Part shown: positions 17,648 through 25,992 of the stretch, one piece after another | Position numbering within the stretch: the stretch's first letter is position 1 | Layout of the letters: each line of letters begins with the position of its first letter | From: Flavobacterium suaedae | GTDB taxonomy: Bacteria > Bacteroidota > Bacteroidia > Flavobacteriales > Flavobacteriaceae | Direction: 5' to 3' | Assembly (NCBI RefSeq): GCF_014642915.1 | Contig: NZ_BMJE01000001.1 | Coordinates: forward strand, 310,001 to 374,000 | Length of the DNA: 64,000 nt | Made by a program: the position numbers and the translations under genes | The notes under the pieces: model-generated | Databases searched by the model: none | What the model saw: only the letters and a program-made list of their open reading frames with translations | What the model was told of the DNA's origin: nothing

Positions 17648-18769
17648 TTAGCTTATAAGTTTTATAAATTCAGGGTTATCCCATAAATTTTCCAATTCAG
17701 GAAAAACTTTAGCATCCTCCTTTAACTCAGGTTCCATATCAAAAGCTAATTTAAGATACTTAAAAGCTTCATCGGTTTTGCTTTGAAGATTCTTCATTAT
17801 CCCTATTTGATAGTAATTCCATGAAAATTCCTGAATCTTATTTAAGTTTTTATATAACGCTATCGCTTCATCATACCTATTAATACCTTTTATATATAAC
17901 CCTTTACAATATTCTAACTGATATTGTCCGGCAGGTTCTATTTCTTTATTGAAGGAAGAAAACTCTGCAACAGCCTTTTCATACGGGAATCGGTTAAACA
18001 CAGCAAGCAATAATTGTATGGCAACTGTTTTCCTGTGGTGAATAGAAAATAATTTTTTTACTGATTTCAATGCTTTTTCCAAATCATTTTCTTTCAAATG
18101 AAACTGTATTATATAAACTAAAGCATTAGGATTTTCAGCATCATTACTCAAAATAGTTTTTACTGTTCTAATAAATTCCTCCTCATCAGAGTCGTTCTTC
18201 ATTGTATCAAACAAAACTTCCATTTTATTCTCTAATATTTCAACGCTATCAGGTTCTATTTCAAGCGCTTTATTATAAAAATGAAGCGCTTTGTCACTAT
18301 CTCCTTTCTGTAGGAACAAGGAGCCTTTATTTGCGTAGGCTAAAGTTGCTCTTTCATTAAGCGCTATAGCTTTATCAAATAACTCCAATGCGTTGTCAAA
18401 ATCTCCACGATCCATCTGCCAGGCGCCAAAACCTATATATTTATCAACCGTATCAGCATCAACTTCTCCCTTTATATGTTCAGAGTTTGGCTTTATTTTA
18501 ATATCCTTAATTTTCCCGGAGGCTAAATCCTGATCAAATTTATCTGCTGTTGCAGTATTTAAACGTTTAAGGTTTTCAATAACTAAATCACTTTGTTTAT
18601 TATTAAGTCCTTCCTTTAATAATTCACTTTTTACAACATCATAATTCTGTTTTTCGCTAAAATAAACAGTTCTCGCTAACGCCAATATCTCAATTTGGTA
18701 TTGTTGGGAATTAAATTTTGAATCTTCAATGCCTTTAGGTTTTTTATTAAAAAAGTTGAATAGCTTCAT
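17648..18769 (-). CDS. TPR-repeat protein
   Basis: A 373-residue soluble protein with tetratricopeptide repeats. The clearest repeats are in the centre (GDFDNALELFDKAIALNERA, then LAYANKGSLFLQKGDSDKAL and FYNKALEIEPDSVEILENK), with further degenerate helices toward the C-terminus (NRYDEAIALYKNLNKIQEFS). No signal peptide. Presumed protein-interaction scaffold; function unknown. Convergent with the HxlR gene, 6 nt apart. Confidence 0.8.
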   Translation of the reverse strand: MKLFNFFNKKPKGIEDSKFNSQQYQIEILALARTVYFSEKQNYDVVKSELLKEGLNNKQSDLVIENLKRLNTATADKFDQDLASGKIKDIKIKPNSEHIKGEVDADTVDKYIGFGAWQMDRGDFDNALELFDKAIALNERATLAYANKGSLFLQKGDSDKALHFYNKALEIEPDSVEILENKMEVLFDTMKNDSDEEEFIRTVKTILSNDAENPNALVYIIQFHLKENDLEKALKSVKKLFSIHHRKTVAIQLLLAVFNRFPYEKAVAEFSSFNKEIEPAGQYQLEYCKGLYIKGINRYDEAIALYKNLNKIQEFSWNYYQIGIMKNLQSKTDEAFKYLKLAFDMEPELKEDAKVFPELENLWDNPEFIKLIS

Positions 18770-18852
18770 AAAGTCAATATTTTTTAGTGTAAGGATAATT
18801 TCAGAGCAGTATTACAGCTTACAATAAATAAGTTACGCAAGGAGTAAAAATA

Positions 18853-18893
18853 AACAAAAAAAGGTCTTTAGTTATTCACTAAGACCTTTTTTG
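18853..18893 (-). terminator. Terminator after tRNA-Val
   Basis: Stem AAGGTCTT / AAGACCTT with flanking A and T runs, located immediately downstream of the leftward tRNA gene. Confidence 0.75.
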
Positions 18894-18898
18894 TTTTG

Positions 18899-18973
18899 TG
18901 GGCGATGAGGGATTCGAACCCCCGACCCTCTCGGTGTAAACGAGATGCTCTGAACCAACTGAGCTAATCGCCC
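18899..18973 (-). tRNA. tRNA-Val (anticodon TAC)
   Basis: Read on the minus strand it begins GGGCGATTAGCTCAGTTGG and folds as a cloverleaf: acceptor GGGCGAT/ATCGCCC, D arm GCTC/GAGC, anticodon stem TCTCG/CGAGA with loop TTTACAC (anticodon TAC, valine), and T arm with TTCGAAT. The discriminator base is A and CCA is not encoded. It lies alone and has its own promoter and terminator. Confidence 0.97.
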
Positions 18974-19020
18974 TTATTTTGCTTAACTTTCAAGGCTAAC
19001 CTTGTTTGTTATTGCGAGTG

Positions 19021-19050
19021 CAAATATACGCTTGTTATTAATATATACAA
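19021..19050 (-). promoter_or_regulatory. Promoter of tRNA-Val
   Basis: On the minus strand TTG (19050-19048), 19 bp, then TATATTTG (19028-19021), a perfect Bacteroidota promoter about 48 nt before the mature tRNA 5' end. A small hairpin (CAAGG/CCTTG) sits in the 5' leader. Confidence 0.75.
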
Positions 19051-19068
19051 GGGCTAAAGCGAAATATT

Positions 19069-19443
19069 TTATATTTTTTTTATAGTTTTTAAAAGCACCT
19101 TATTATCATAATTTACCATTTCAATTTCAATAGGTTCACCATTAGTATTTTCGCCTTCTATTATGTAAGTAGTACCGCCTTTGTATTTTTCTTTACTTCG
19201 AGAGAAGTCTACATCTCCGTCCTTAGTACAATTTCTTATATCATCTAAATTAACCCAGCTTTCATCAAGTTTTTGTTGTGCTTCAGGTGATATGGTCATT
19301 TTTTTACTCCTGATATTCTTTAAAACGCGACAATTTGGTAAATAACAGAACTCTGCTTTTTTGTTTTGCAGAAAAAACACCAAAATTAAAACACCTAATA
19401 AACCTCCGAAAAGGAAATAAGCCAATCTAACACCAAACTTCAT
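19069..19443 (-). CDS. Membrane-anchored hypothetical protein, DUF4258-like
   Basis: A 124-residue protein with one N-terminal transmembrane helix (residues 6-26, RLAYFLFGGLLGVLILVFFL) and a small soluble domain outside or inside the membrane. A conserved-looking segment FCYLPNCRVLKNIRSKKM near 32-49 contains two Cys. The domain resembles DUF4258, a small beta-rich fold of unknown function; this assignment is from memory of flavobacterial homologues beside proline dehydrogenase, not proven here. It starts 20 nt after that gene and probably shares its transcript. Confidence 0.7.
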   Translation of the reverse strand: MKFGVRLAYFLFGGLLGVLILVFFLQNKKAEFCYLPNCRVLKNIRSKKMTISPEAQQKLDESWVNLDDIRNCTKDGDVDFSRSKEKYKGGTTYIIEGENTNGEPIEIEMVNYDNKVLLKTIKKI

Positions 19444-19463
19444 GTACTATTTTTTAAAAATAC

Positions 19464-20630
19464 TTATAACTTTCTTCTCTTTCTTTCCGCACTTATAAGG
19501 TTAAGCTCTCTGTTAGTTTGTCCGGCTACCGATGTGTTTTCCTCTGCTCTTCTTATCAAGTAAGGCATTACATCTCTTACGGGACCGAAAGGAAGATATT
19601 TAGCCACGTTATAACCATTTTCAGAAAGATTAAAGCTTATATTATCGCTCATTCCGTATAACTGTCCAAACCAAACACGGCTATCTTCTTTACTAATGTT
19701 TTTTTGCTCCATAATAGCCATTAGCTTATAAGAGCTTTCCTCATTATGCGTTCCTGCAAAAATAGACATTTTGTCCAAGTGATCCATCATATAATCTACA
19801 GCAGTGTCATAATTATCATCTGTAGCTTGTTTTGACTCACATATTGGTGATTTATACCCCTTTTCTTCTGCGCGCTTATTTTCTTTCTCCATATAAGCAC
19901 CTCTCACTATTTTCATACCGATAAAAAAGCCTTCTTTTTCTGCCTGTTTGTGCAGTTTTTTAAGGTAATCCATCCTATCCCAACGATACATTTGTAACGT
20001 ATTAAAAACAACAGGTTTTTGCTTGTTGTATTTCTGCATCATTTCGGTTACAAGGTCATCAGCAGCACCCTGCATCCAACTTTCCTCTGCATCGATCAAT
20101 AATACTACATCGTTTTCGTATGCAGCACTACAAACTTTATCAAAGCGCTCTCTAACCTTACTCCACTCCTTAGCCTCGATATCTGTTAGGGTTTCGCCTG
20201 CTGTAAGCTTTTCGTAAAGAGCAAATCTGCCAAAACCGGTTGGTTTAAAAACGGCAAAAGGCATAGCACTTTTTCCGTTGGCAAAGTTTATTATTTCCAG
20301 TATTTTATTAAGAGCTTTATCAAAGTCGGCTTCATCCTCTTTCGCCTCTACAGAATAATCAAGAACTGATGCTACACGCTTAGTATACATTTTATCAACT
20401 ACCGGAAGGCAATCGTCCTCTGTGGTTCCACCACAGAAATGGTCGAAAACAGTAGCCCTTATAAGCCCCTCTACAGGTAAATGTGCTTTTAAAGCAAAGT
20501 TTGTAACAGCTGTACCTATGCGCACTAAAGGCTGAGAAGCTATCATTTTAAACAGAAAATAAGCTCTGTCGAGCTCTGTATCACTTTTTAAAGCAAAAGC
20601 GACTTCGGTATTGTTGAAAATATTTTCCAT
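19464..20630 (-). CDS. Proline dehydrogenase
   Basis: FAD-dependent proline oxidase (TIM barrel, PutA PRODH domain), first step of proline catabolism to glutamate. The 388-residue protein shows VLLIDAEESWMQGAADDLV, VFNTLQMYRWDRMDYLKKL, GFFIGMKIVRGAYMEKENKR (flavin and substrate site), and YLPFGPVRDVMPYLIRRAEEN near the end, all PRODH signatures. Monofunctional: the P5C dehydrogenase half is absent. It is divergent from aroB; a -7 element TATATTTG lies at 20657-20650 on the minus strand, upstream of the start. Confidence 0.93.
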   Translation of the reverse strand: MENIFNNTEVAFALKSDTELDRAYFLFKMIASQPLVRIGTAVTNFALKAHLPVEGLIRATVFDHFCGGTTEDDCLPVVDKMYTKRVASVLDYSVEAKEDEADFDKALNKILEIINFANGKSAMPFAVFKPTGFGRFALYEKLTAGETLTDIEAKEWSKVRERFDKVCSAAYENDVVLLIDAEESWMQGAADDLVTEMMQKYNKQKPVVFNTLQMYRWDRMDYLKKLHKQAEKEGFFIGMKIVRGAYMEKENKRAEEKGYKSPICESKQATDDNYDTAVDYMMDHLDKMSIFAGTHNEESSYKLMAIMEQKNISKEDSRVWFGQLYGMSDNISFNLSENGYNVAKYLPFGPVRDVMPYLIRRAEENTSVAGQTNRELNLISAERKRRKL

Positions 20631-20727
20631 CAGTTCAAAAAAATTTGTGCAAATATAGATACTATAGCAGAATTAGTAATATAAAAACCTTTATTTTGCC
20701 AAATATTTAAAATCAGTACAAATATCT

Positions 20728-21789
20728 ATGGAAAATAGTACGCTGTCTCCTGTTTTTTTTAATGATGATTGCTACCCTTGGCTATATGAAACGGTTAAAA
20801 AAGAACATTACTCAAAAGCTTTTGTAATAGTAGATTCTAATACTGCTGAATATTGTCTTTCTATTTTTCTCCAACAGTTGCATACTGATGTACCTGTGGA
20901 AGTTATAGAACTGGAACCGGGAGAAGAGCATAAAAACATAGAAACCTGTATACAGGTATGGCAAACCCTTGCCGATTTAGGTGCTGACAGAAAAAGTTTG
21001 GTTATTAATTTAGGTGGTGGCGTTATTACTGATTTAGGTGGTTTTGTAGCCTCTACTTTTAAAAGAGGTATTGATTTTATAAACATACCCACTACTCTAC
21101 TTGCTATGGTTGATGCTTCCTTAGGTGGTAAAACCGGCGTTGATATGGGAGCATTAAAAAATCAAATAGGTGTTATTAATAATCCCGTAGCAGTATTAAT
21201 AGATACTATTTTCCTGAAAACGTTACCGCCCGAACAAATACGATCAGGCTTTGCTGAAATGCTTAAGCACGGGCTTGTTTATAATAAAGAGTATTGGTAT
21301 AGTGTAGTAGCTTTAACTAATTTAACCAATGATGATTTAGATATTGCAATTAAACAATCAGTTGAAATAAAAAATACTGTAGTTAAAGAGGACCCTACTG
21401 AAAAAGGAATACGAAAAATATTGAATTTCGGACATACTTTGGGACATGCTATAGAGTCTTATTTTCTTGAAAACAAAAACAGAAATATACTTCTCCATGG
21501 TGAAGCAATTGCTATAGGCATGATATTAGAATCTCATATTTCTATGCAGCAAGGTTTATTAAGTGAGGAAGAGTATCGGGAAATAAAAACAGTATTACTT
21601 TCTGTATTTGATAAAACGTTATTTACTGATAAAGATATAGACGCAATTACCGAATTACTTATTCACGATAAAAAAAGTGAATTTGGTATGCCTAAATTTG
21701 TACTTCTTACAGAAACAGGAAAAGCAGTTATAAACAAAACCGTTGATAAAGTATTGATAAACAAGGCTTTTTCGGATTATGAAAAGTAA
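20728..21789 (+). CDS. aroB: 3-Dehydroquinate synthase
   Basis: NAD- and metal-dependent shikimate pathway enzyme converting DAHP to 3-dehydroquinate. The 353-residue protein has EPGEEHKNIETC near residue 63, LGGGVITDLGGFVASTFKRG near 95-115, TTLLAMVDASLGGKTGVD near 121-138, and metal-ligand His in NFGHTLGHAIE near 235-245. Length and motif order are normal. Divergent from proline dehydrogenase with a 97-bp shared promoter region. Confidence 0.95.
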   Translation: MENSTLSPVFFNDDCYPWLYETVKKEHYSKAFVIVDSNTAEYCLSIFLQQLHTDVPVEVIELEPGEEHKNIETCIQVWQTLADLGADRKSLVINLGGGVITDLGGFVASTFKRGIDFINIPTTLLAMVDASLGGKTGVDMGALKNQIGVINNPVAVLIDTIFLKTLPPEQIRSGFAEMLKHGLVYNKEYWYSVVALTNLTNDDLDIAIKQSVEIKNTVVKEDPTEKGIRKILNFGHTLGHAIESYFLENKNRNILLHGEAIAIGMILESHISMQQGLLSEEEYREIKTVLLSVFDKTLFTDKDIDAITELLIHDKKSEFGMPKFVLLTETGKAVINKTVDKVLINKAFSDYEK

Positions 21790-21833
21790 CATATTTTTAA
21801 GAAAATTGTTTTTAAATAAGTAGTATATTTTTT

Positions 21834-21841
21834 TACATTTG
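21834..21841 (+). promoter_or_regulatory. Possible promoter -7 element
   Basis: TACATTTG fits TAnnTTTG. No TTG at the ideal distance. If used, transcription would begin at or near the small ORF start at 21847 and run through to the decarboxylase gene. Confidence 0.45.
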
Positions 21842-21846
21842 TCGCA

Positions 21847-22023
21847 ATGGAAAGAATATTTAACAACAATTATAGTTACTCTGCTGCTACTAAAAATAAG
21901 GCTTTAGCTTACCTTGAGTTGAAAGGTTTCAGCATAGTTAATATTCTTTTTTATACTACTTTTTTTAATCAAAATACTTTACACAAAAATTTGCAAATAA
22001 TGTATGCTAACCTAAGAGTTTGA
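21847..22023 (+). CDS. Possible small ORF (58 aa) in the decarboxylase leader
   Basis: An ATG-to-TGA ORF beginning MERIFNNNYSYSAATKNKAL and ending NLQIMYANLRV, directly behind a -7 motif. It has no recognised family. It could be a small protein, a leader peptide, or chance in AT-rich DNA. Support is positional only. Confidence 0.3.
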   Translation: MERIFNNNYSYSAATKNKALAYLELKGFSIVNILFYTTFFNQNTLHKNLQIMYANLRV

Positions 22024-22096
22024 TAAGTGTTATATTTAAAGTAATTTACACTATTAAATAAAGCACAACGCATCAAAATTTTAGGATCTTTACACT

Positions 22097-23503
22097 ATGA
22101 ATACAAAATATTACGACTTAATAAATCAAACTTACTACTTTCCACAGGAAGAGTTTACTTTAAATAAAGACAACCTACAGTTTCACAATATTGATTTAAT
22201 GAAGCTTGTAGAACAGTACGGCACACCTTTAAAATTTACCTATTTGCCTCAAATTTCTAATAACATACGCAGAGCTAAAAACTGGTTCCGTATTGCTATG
22301 GAAAAAAATAAGTACGAAGGTAAATACCACTACTGTTATTGTACTAAAAGTTCTCATTTTGAATATGTAATGAATGAGGCTTTTAAAAATAATATACATG
22401 TAGAAACATCATCAGCATACGATATTAATATTGTGGAAAAGCTATTGGAATCAGGTAAAATAAATAAAAAAACTTATGTTATTTGTAACGGCTTTAAGCG
22501 AGATGAATATATAAGTAATATTGCCCGATTAATTAATAACGGTCACAATCAAACTATTCCGATTATTGACAATTACGAGGAACTAGACTTGCTACAGGAA
22601 GAAATAAACGGCAAGTTTAAAATAGGTATTCGTATTGCTGCGGAGGAAGAACCTAAGTTTGAGTTCTACACATCAAGACTGGGAATAGGTTACCGTAATA
22701 TTGTACCTTTTTACAGAAAGCAAATACATGAAAATAAGAATGTAGAGCTTAAAATGCTTCACTTTTTTATTAATACCGGTATTCGTGATACTGCTTATTA
22801 CTGGAATGAACTTTTAAAATGTTTAAAAGTATACATAAGCCTTAAAAAAGAGTGCCCGTCACTGGACAGTCTTAATATAGGTGGAGGTTTCCCTATTAAA
22901 AATTCATTACATTTTGAGTATGATTATCAGTATATGATTGATGAAATCATAAATCAGATAAAAATTGCTTGTGATGAAGCTGATGTAGAAGTACCTAACA
23001 TATTTACAGAATTTGGCTCGTTTACCGTTGGGGAAAGCGGAGGTGCTATATATGAAGTGCTTTACCAAAAACAACAAAATGACAGGGAAAAATGGAATAT
23101 GATAGATTCATCATTCATTACTACCCTACCTGATACATGGGCGATAAACAAGCGTTTTATAATGCTTGCCGTAAACCGATGGAATGATACTTACGAAAGA
23201 GTTTTACTGGGCGGGTTGACTTGTGATAGTGATGATTATTACAATTCCGAACAAAATATGAACGCCATTTATTTACCTAAGTACAGTAAAGAAAAACCTT
23301 TGTATATTGGCTTCTTTAATACAGGTGCTTATCAGGAAACTATTGGCGGTTATGGCGGAATACACCACTGCCTTATACCACAACCAAAACATATACTGAT
23401 AGACCGTGATGAAAATGGAATTTTAGCAACAGAAGTATTCTCTGAACAGCAAAAAGCAGAAGAAGTATTAAACATACTGGGGTATAATAAAAAACAAGAC
23501 TAA
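22097..23503 (+). CDS. Arginine decarboxylase-like PLP enzyme (fold III, short form)
   Basis: Alanine-racemase-fold (type III) PLP-dependent basic amino acid decarboxylase, 468 residues, much shorter than the about 630-residue SpeA of Proteobacteria. The N-terminal barrel contains YHYCYCTKSSHFEYV, where Lys84 is the likely PLP lysine; LNIGGGFPIK near 255-264 is the phosphate-binding Gly loop, and FTEFGSFTVGESGG follows. The C-terminal GFFNTGAYQETIGGYGGIHHC carries the usual substrate-site Tyr. It sits 15 nt before a deoxyhypusine-synthase homologue, so both likely act in polyamine metabolism. Arginine is the family-based substrate; lysine, ornithine or carboxynorspermidine-type substrates cannot be excluded. 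Confidence 0.82.
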   Translation: MNTKYYDLINQTYYFPQEEFTLNKDNLQFHNIDLMKLVEQYGTPLKFTYLPQISNNIRRAKNWFRIAMEKNKYEGKYHYCYCTKSSHFEYVMNEAFKNNIHVETSSAYDINIVEKLLESGKINKKTYVICNGFKRDEYISNIARLINNGHNQTIPIIDNYEELDLLQEEINGKFKIGIRIAAEEEPKFEFYTSRLGIGYRNIVPFYRKQIHENKNVELKMLHFFINTGIRDTAYYWNELLKCLKVYISLKKECPSLDSLNIGGGFPIKNSLHFEYDYQYMIDEIINQIKIACDEADVEVPNIFTEFGSFTVGESGGAIYEVLYQKQQNDREKWNMIDSSFITTLPDTWAINKRFIMLAVNRWNDTYERVLLGGLTCDSDDYYNSEQNMNAIYLPKYSKEKPLYIGFFNTGAYQETIGGYGGIHHCLIPQPKHILIDRDENGILATEVFSEQQKAEEVLNILGYNKKQD

Positions 23504-23518
23504 ACAACACACTGAAAT

Positions 23519-24490
23519 ATGAGTAAAGGACCAATAAGTCAGTTTATAGAAAAAAATTATTTACACTTTAACGCAGCAGCTCTTGTAGATGCCGCTAAAG
23601 GGTATGAAAAACAATTAGAGGACGGTGCTAAAATGATGGTTACCCTTGCCGGAGCCATGAGTACAGCAGAACTTGGTAAAAGTTTTGCGGAAATGATACG
23701 CAGAGATAAAGTACAAATTATTTCGTGTACAGGTGCTAATCTTGAAGAAGATATAATGAATCTTGTAGCACACTCCCACTATGAAAGAGTACCTAACTAC
23801 AGAGATTTAACACCACAGCAGGAATGGGATTTACTGGAAAGAGGATTAAACAGAGTAACTGATACTTGTATACCGGAACATGAAGCATTCCGTCGTTTGC
23901 AGAAACACATTCATAAAATATGGAAAGATGCAGAAGAGAAAGGAGAACGTTATTTTCCGCATGAGTTTATGTACAAAATGCTGCTTTCAGGTGTTTTAGA
24001 GGAATATTATGAAATAGATCTTAAAGATAGCTGGATGTATGCTGCTGCCGAAAAGAATTTACCAATAGTAGTACCGGGATGGGAAGACAGTACTATGGGT
24101 AATATTTTCGCTTCATACGTAATAAAAGGAGAACTTAAAGCCTCTACTATGAAGTCAGGTATTGAATATATGGCTTTCCTTGCTGACTGGTACGCTAAAA
24201 ACAGTAGTAATGGTGTAGGCTTCTTCCAAATTGGCGGTGGTATAGCAGGAGATTTCCCTATTTGTGTAGTACCAATGCTATATCAGGATATGGAAATGAC
24301 GGATATTCCTTTCTGGAGCTATTTCTGCCAGATATCTGACTCTACAACCAGTTACGGTTCATATTCAGGAGCTGTGCCTAACGAAAAGATTACTTGGGGT
24401 AAACTAGATATAAATACTCCTAAATTTATTATTGAATCTGATGCAACTATTGTTGCACCACTTATATTTGCTTATCTATTAGATTTATAA
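23519..24490 (+). CDS. Deoxyhypusine synthase-family protein
   Basis: A 323-residue NAD-dependent transferase of the deoxyhypusine synthase (DHS) family, which in eukaryotes moves the aminobutyl group of spermidine to eIF5A. The eukaryotic catalytic lysine motif SWGK has a match in ITWGKLDI (Lys295). The NAD-binding features TLAGAMSTAELGKSFAEMI near 42-60 and SCTGANLEEDIMNLVAHS near 69-86 are also conserved, and GVGFFQIGGGIAGDFPICVVP lies near 232. Bacteria have no eIF5A, so another acceptor is expected, such as putrescine (homospermidine formation) or agmatine. It is coupled to the arginine decarboxylase gene. No agmatinase lies between them. Confidence 0.88.
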   Translation: MSKGPISQFIEKNYLHFNAAALVDAAKGYEKQLEDGAKMMVTLAGAMSTAELGKSFAEMIRRDKVQIISCTGANLEEDIMNLVAHSHYERVPNYRDLTPQQEWDLLERGLNRVTDTCIPEHEAFRRLQKHIHKIWKDAEEKGERYFPHEFMYKMLLSGVLEEYYEIDLKDSWMYAAAEKNLPIVVPGWEDSTMGNIFASYVIKGELKASTMKSGIEYMAFLADWYAKNSSNGVGFFQIGGGIAGDFPICVVPMLYQDMEMTDIPFWSYFCQISDSTTSYGSYSGAVPNEKITWGKLDINTPKFIIESDATIVAPLIFAYLLDL

Positions 24491-24497
24491 TTGTTGT

Positions 24498-24800
24498 ATG
24501 AAAAGAGTTATAGTTGACTACGCTAAATTAACTAACGAAATTCTTACCCTTTTGGTTGAGAAATTCCCTGAGGGTTATGATGATTCTGATATCATCCGCT
24601 TTAAAAATGCTAAAAATGAGACTGTTGAAGCAGTAGAAGTACGAACAGAAGATACTATTTATCTGGTAAAAGTGAGTACTAAACTGGCTGACCGAATTGA
24701 GAACTTTGAAGATGATGACGATGATGTTGACGCAGGTAGTGAAGACATGGACGCTTTAAAAGATCTTGAAATATCAGATGAAGAAGATTCTGACGATTAA
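24498..24800 (+). CDS. Conserved hypothetical acidic-tail protein
   Basis: A 100-residue protein starting 7 nt after the DHS-like gene. Residues 1-68 form a compact mixed domain (VDYAKLTNEILTLLVEKFP, AVEVRTEDTIYLVKVSTKLA), followed by a highly acidic tail (ENFEDDDDDVDAGSEDMDA). Similar flavobacterial proteins are often labelled DNA primase, but I see no primase motif and do not accept that name. It is followed by a strong terminator, so it closes the decarboxylase operon. Function unknown. Confidence 0.75.
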   Translation: MKRVIVDYAKLTNEILTLLVEKFPEGYDDSDIIRFKNAKNETVEAVEVRTEDTIYLVKVSTKLADRIENFEDDDDDVDAGSEDMDALKDLEISDEEDSDD

Positions 24801-24830
24801 TTAAAAATTACATTCAAGAAAATAATTGCT

Positions 24831-24859
24831 AAAGAACCCTTAACGGGGTTCTTTTTTTT
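24831..24859 (+). terminator. Terminator of the polyamine-linked operon
   Basis: Stem AAAGAACCC / GGGGTTCTTT with a short loop and a following T run. Confidence 0.85.
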
Positions 24860-24919
24860 GTTGTATTCACTTAACTTTATAGTAAAACCAAGAATATACA
24901 AACCAATAAATTTTAAAAA

Positions 24920-25414
24920 ATGAAAAAAATAGCTTTTATATTACTGGCAGGGATATGTTTTACTGCCTGTAAAGAAGAGAAAAAGAATGAAGAAGATAAA
25001 ATGGGAACACCAGAAACTGTAACCCATGAAGAAGTAATGAGTGAAAAAAGTTGTTACTTAAAAGTTAGTGAATTTAGTCCCGAATATAACAAAGACCGTA
25101 TTATTAACGACAGTATTGTATTACAGTTTGAAAGAACCGGTGATAGTATTTATGGCGAACTAAACTGGCTGCCGTATGAAAAAGACAGTAAATACACCAC
25201 ATTTAAAGGAATTGTGAATGGTAATAAAGCCAGTACTATTGCCCATTCAATTGCGGAAGGTGATGACTATAAAGAAGAACTTAATTTTACTTTGGAAGGC
25301 GACAAAGCCAAAGTTATGTATGGTGAAATGGTAGAAGGTGATAATGGAGTTTGGAAATATAAAGATGTAAATACTACCTCTGAACAAGTGTTAGAGAAAG
25401 TACCTTGTGAATAA
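24920..25414 (+). CDS. Hypothetical lipoprotein
   Basis: A 164-residue exported lipoprotein: MKKIAFILLAGICFTACKEE is a signal peptide with lipobox TAC and Cys17. The mature part starts with a charged linker (KEEKKNEEDK) and contains a lipocalin- or DUF-like beta domain (SIVLQFERTGDSIYGELNWL, STIAHSIAEGDDYKEELNFT) with a Cys near each end of the domain (Cys46 region and the C-terminal VPCE). No family name recognised. It has its own terminator. Confidence 0.78.
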   Translation: MKKIAFILLAGICFTACKEEKKNEEDKMGTPETVTHEEVMSEKSCYLKVSEFSPEYNKDRIINDSIVLQFERTGDSIYGELNWLPYEKDSKYTTFKGIVNGNKASTIAHSIAEGDDYKEELNFTLEGDKAKVMYGEMVEGDNGVWKYKDVNTTSEQVLEKVPCE

Positions 25415-25432
25415 ATTTTATATAGTTATTAT

Positions 25433-25462
25433 AAAAAAGCCTGCTATCAAGCAGGCTTTTTT
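25433..25462. terminator. Bidirectional terminator
   Basis: Stem GCCTGC / GCAGGC with A6 before and T6 after; it lies between the convergent lipoprotein and DinB genes and can serve both. Confidence 0.85.
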
Positions 25463-25467
25463 GTTTT

Positions 25468-25989
25468 TTAATCTAAATATCTTTCTTTAAAAACTTTCAT
25501 GTGGTGATTTTGGTGCCCAATGATAATAAAGCCCAAAGCTCTTACAGATGTTGTATTACCTGAAGCTATTCCTGTTTTTAATAAATCCTCTTTTGTTAAA
25601 GATTTAAACATTAATAGTGTATTATGTCTTAAAGAGGAAAGTTCAGTAAGTAAAGGCTGTAATCCTCTTTCGTTAGCTCGGGAATTTTCTACATACATAT
25701 TTTGGTCATATCCCGGTAACTCAGTGCTATCCCCTCTTGAGAAACGTAAAGCACGATATGCAAATACCCTTTCAGAATCAATTAAGTGCTGGATTATCTC
25801 TTTTATGGTCCATTTTCCTTCAGCATATCGGTAATCATGCTTACCCATTGGTATATCCTGTACAAAACGAATAAAGTTATGTAAACTTATTTCCAGTTCT
25901 TCTGTAAGTGTCCACGTGTTGTCTACAAGTGGCAGGCAATAATTATAGAAAGAAGCATATTCATCTTCTTTTAAATCAGTTATTTTCAT
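25468..25989 (-). CDS. DinB-family protein
   Basis: A 173-residue four-helix bundle of the DinB/YfiT family (putative metal-dependent thiol transferase or hydrolase). The three His ligands fit QHLIDSERV (helix 2), and the C-terminal IIIGHQNHHMKVFKERYL supplies two more; WTIKEIIQHLIDSERVFAYR is the characteristic stretch. It starts 3 nt after the PEP carboxylase stop and is probably co-transcribed with ppc. The substrate is unknown. Confidence 0.9.
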   Translation of the reverse strand: MKITDLKEDEYASFYNYCLPLVDNTWTLTEELEISLHNFIRFVQDIPMGKHDYRYAEGKWTIKEIIQHLIDSERVFAYRALRFSRGDSTELPGYDQNMYVENSRANERGLQPLLTELSSLRHNTLLMFKSLTKEDLLKTGIASGNTTSVRALGFIIIGHQNHHMKVFKERYLD

Positions 25990-25992
25990 TTT

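Larger units (their letters stand above)
21790..22096. other. Leader region before arginine decarboxylase
   Basis: About 300 bp without an established gene. It holds a -7 motif (21834-21841), an ATG-started 58-codon ORF, and AT-rich sequence up to the decarboxylase start. No clear terminator follows aroB, so read-through into the decarboxylase gene is possible. Confidence 0.5.

Noticed and set aside
24498..24800. DNA primase name for the 100-aa protein
   Set aside because: No primase motif is visible and the length is far too short; kept as hypothetical.
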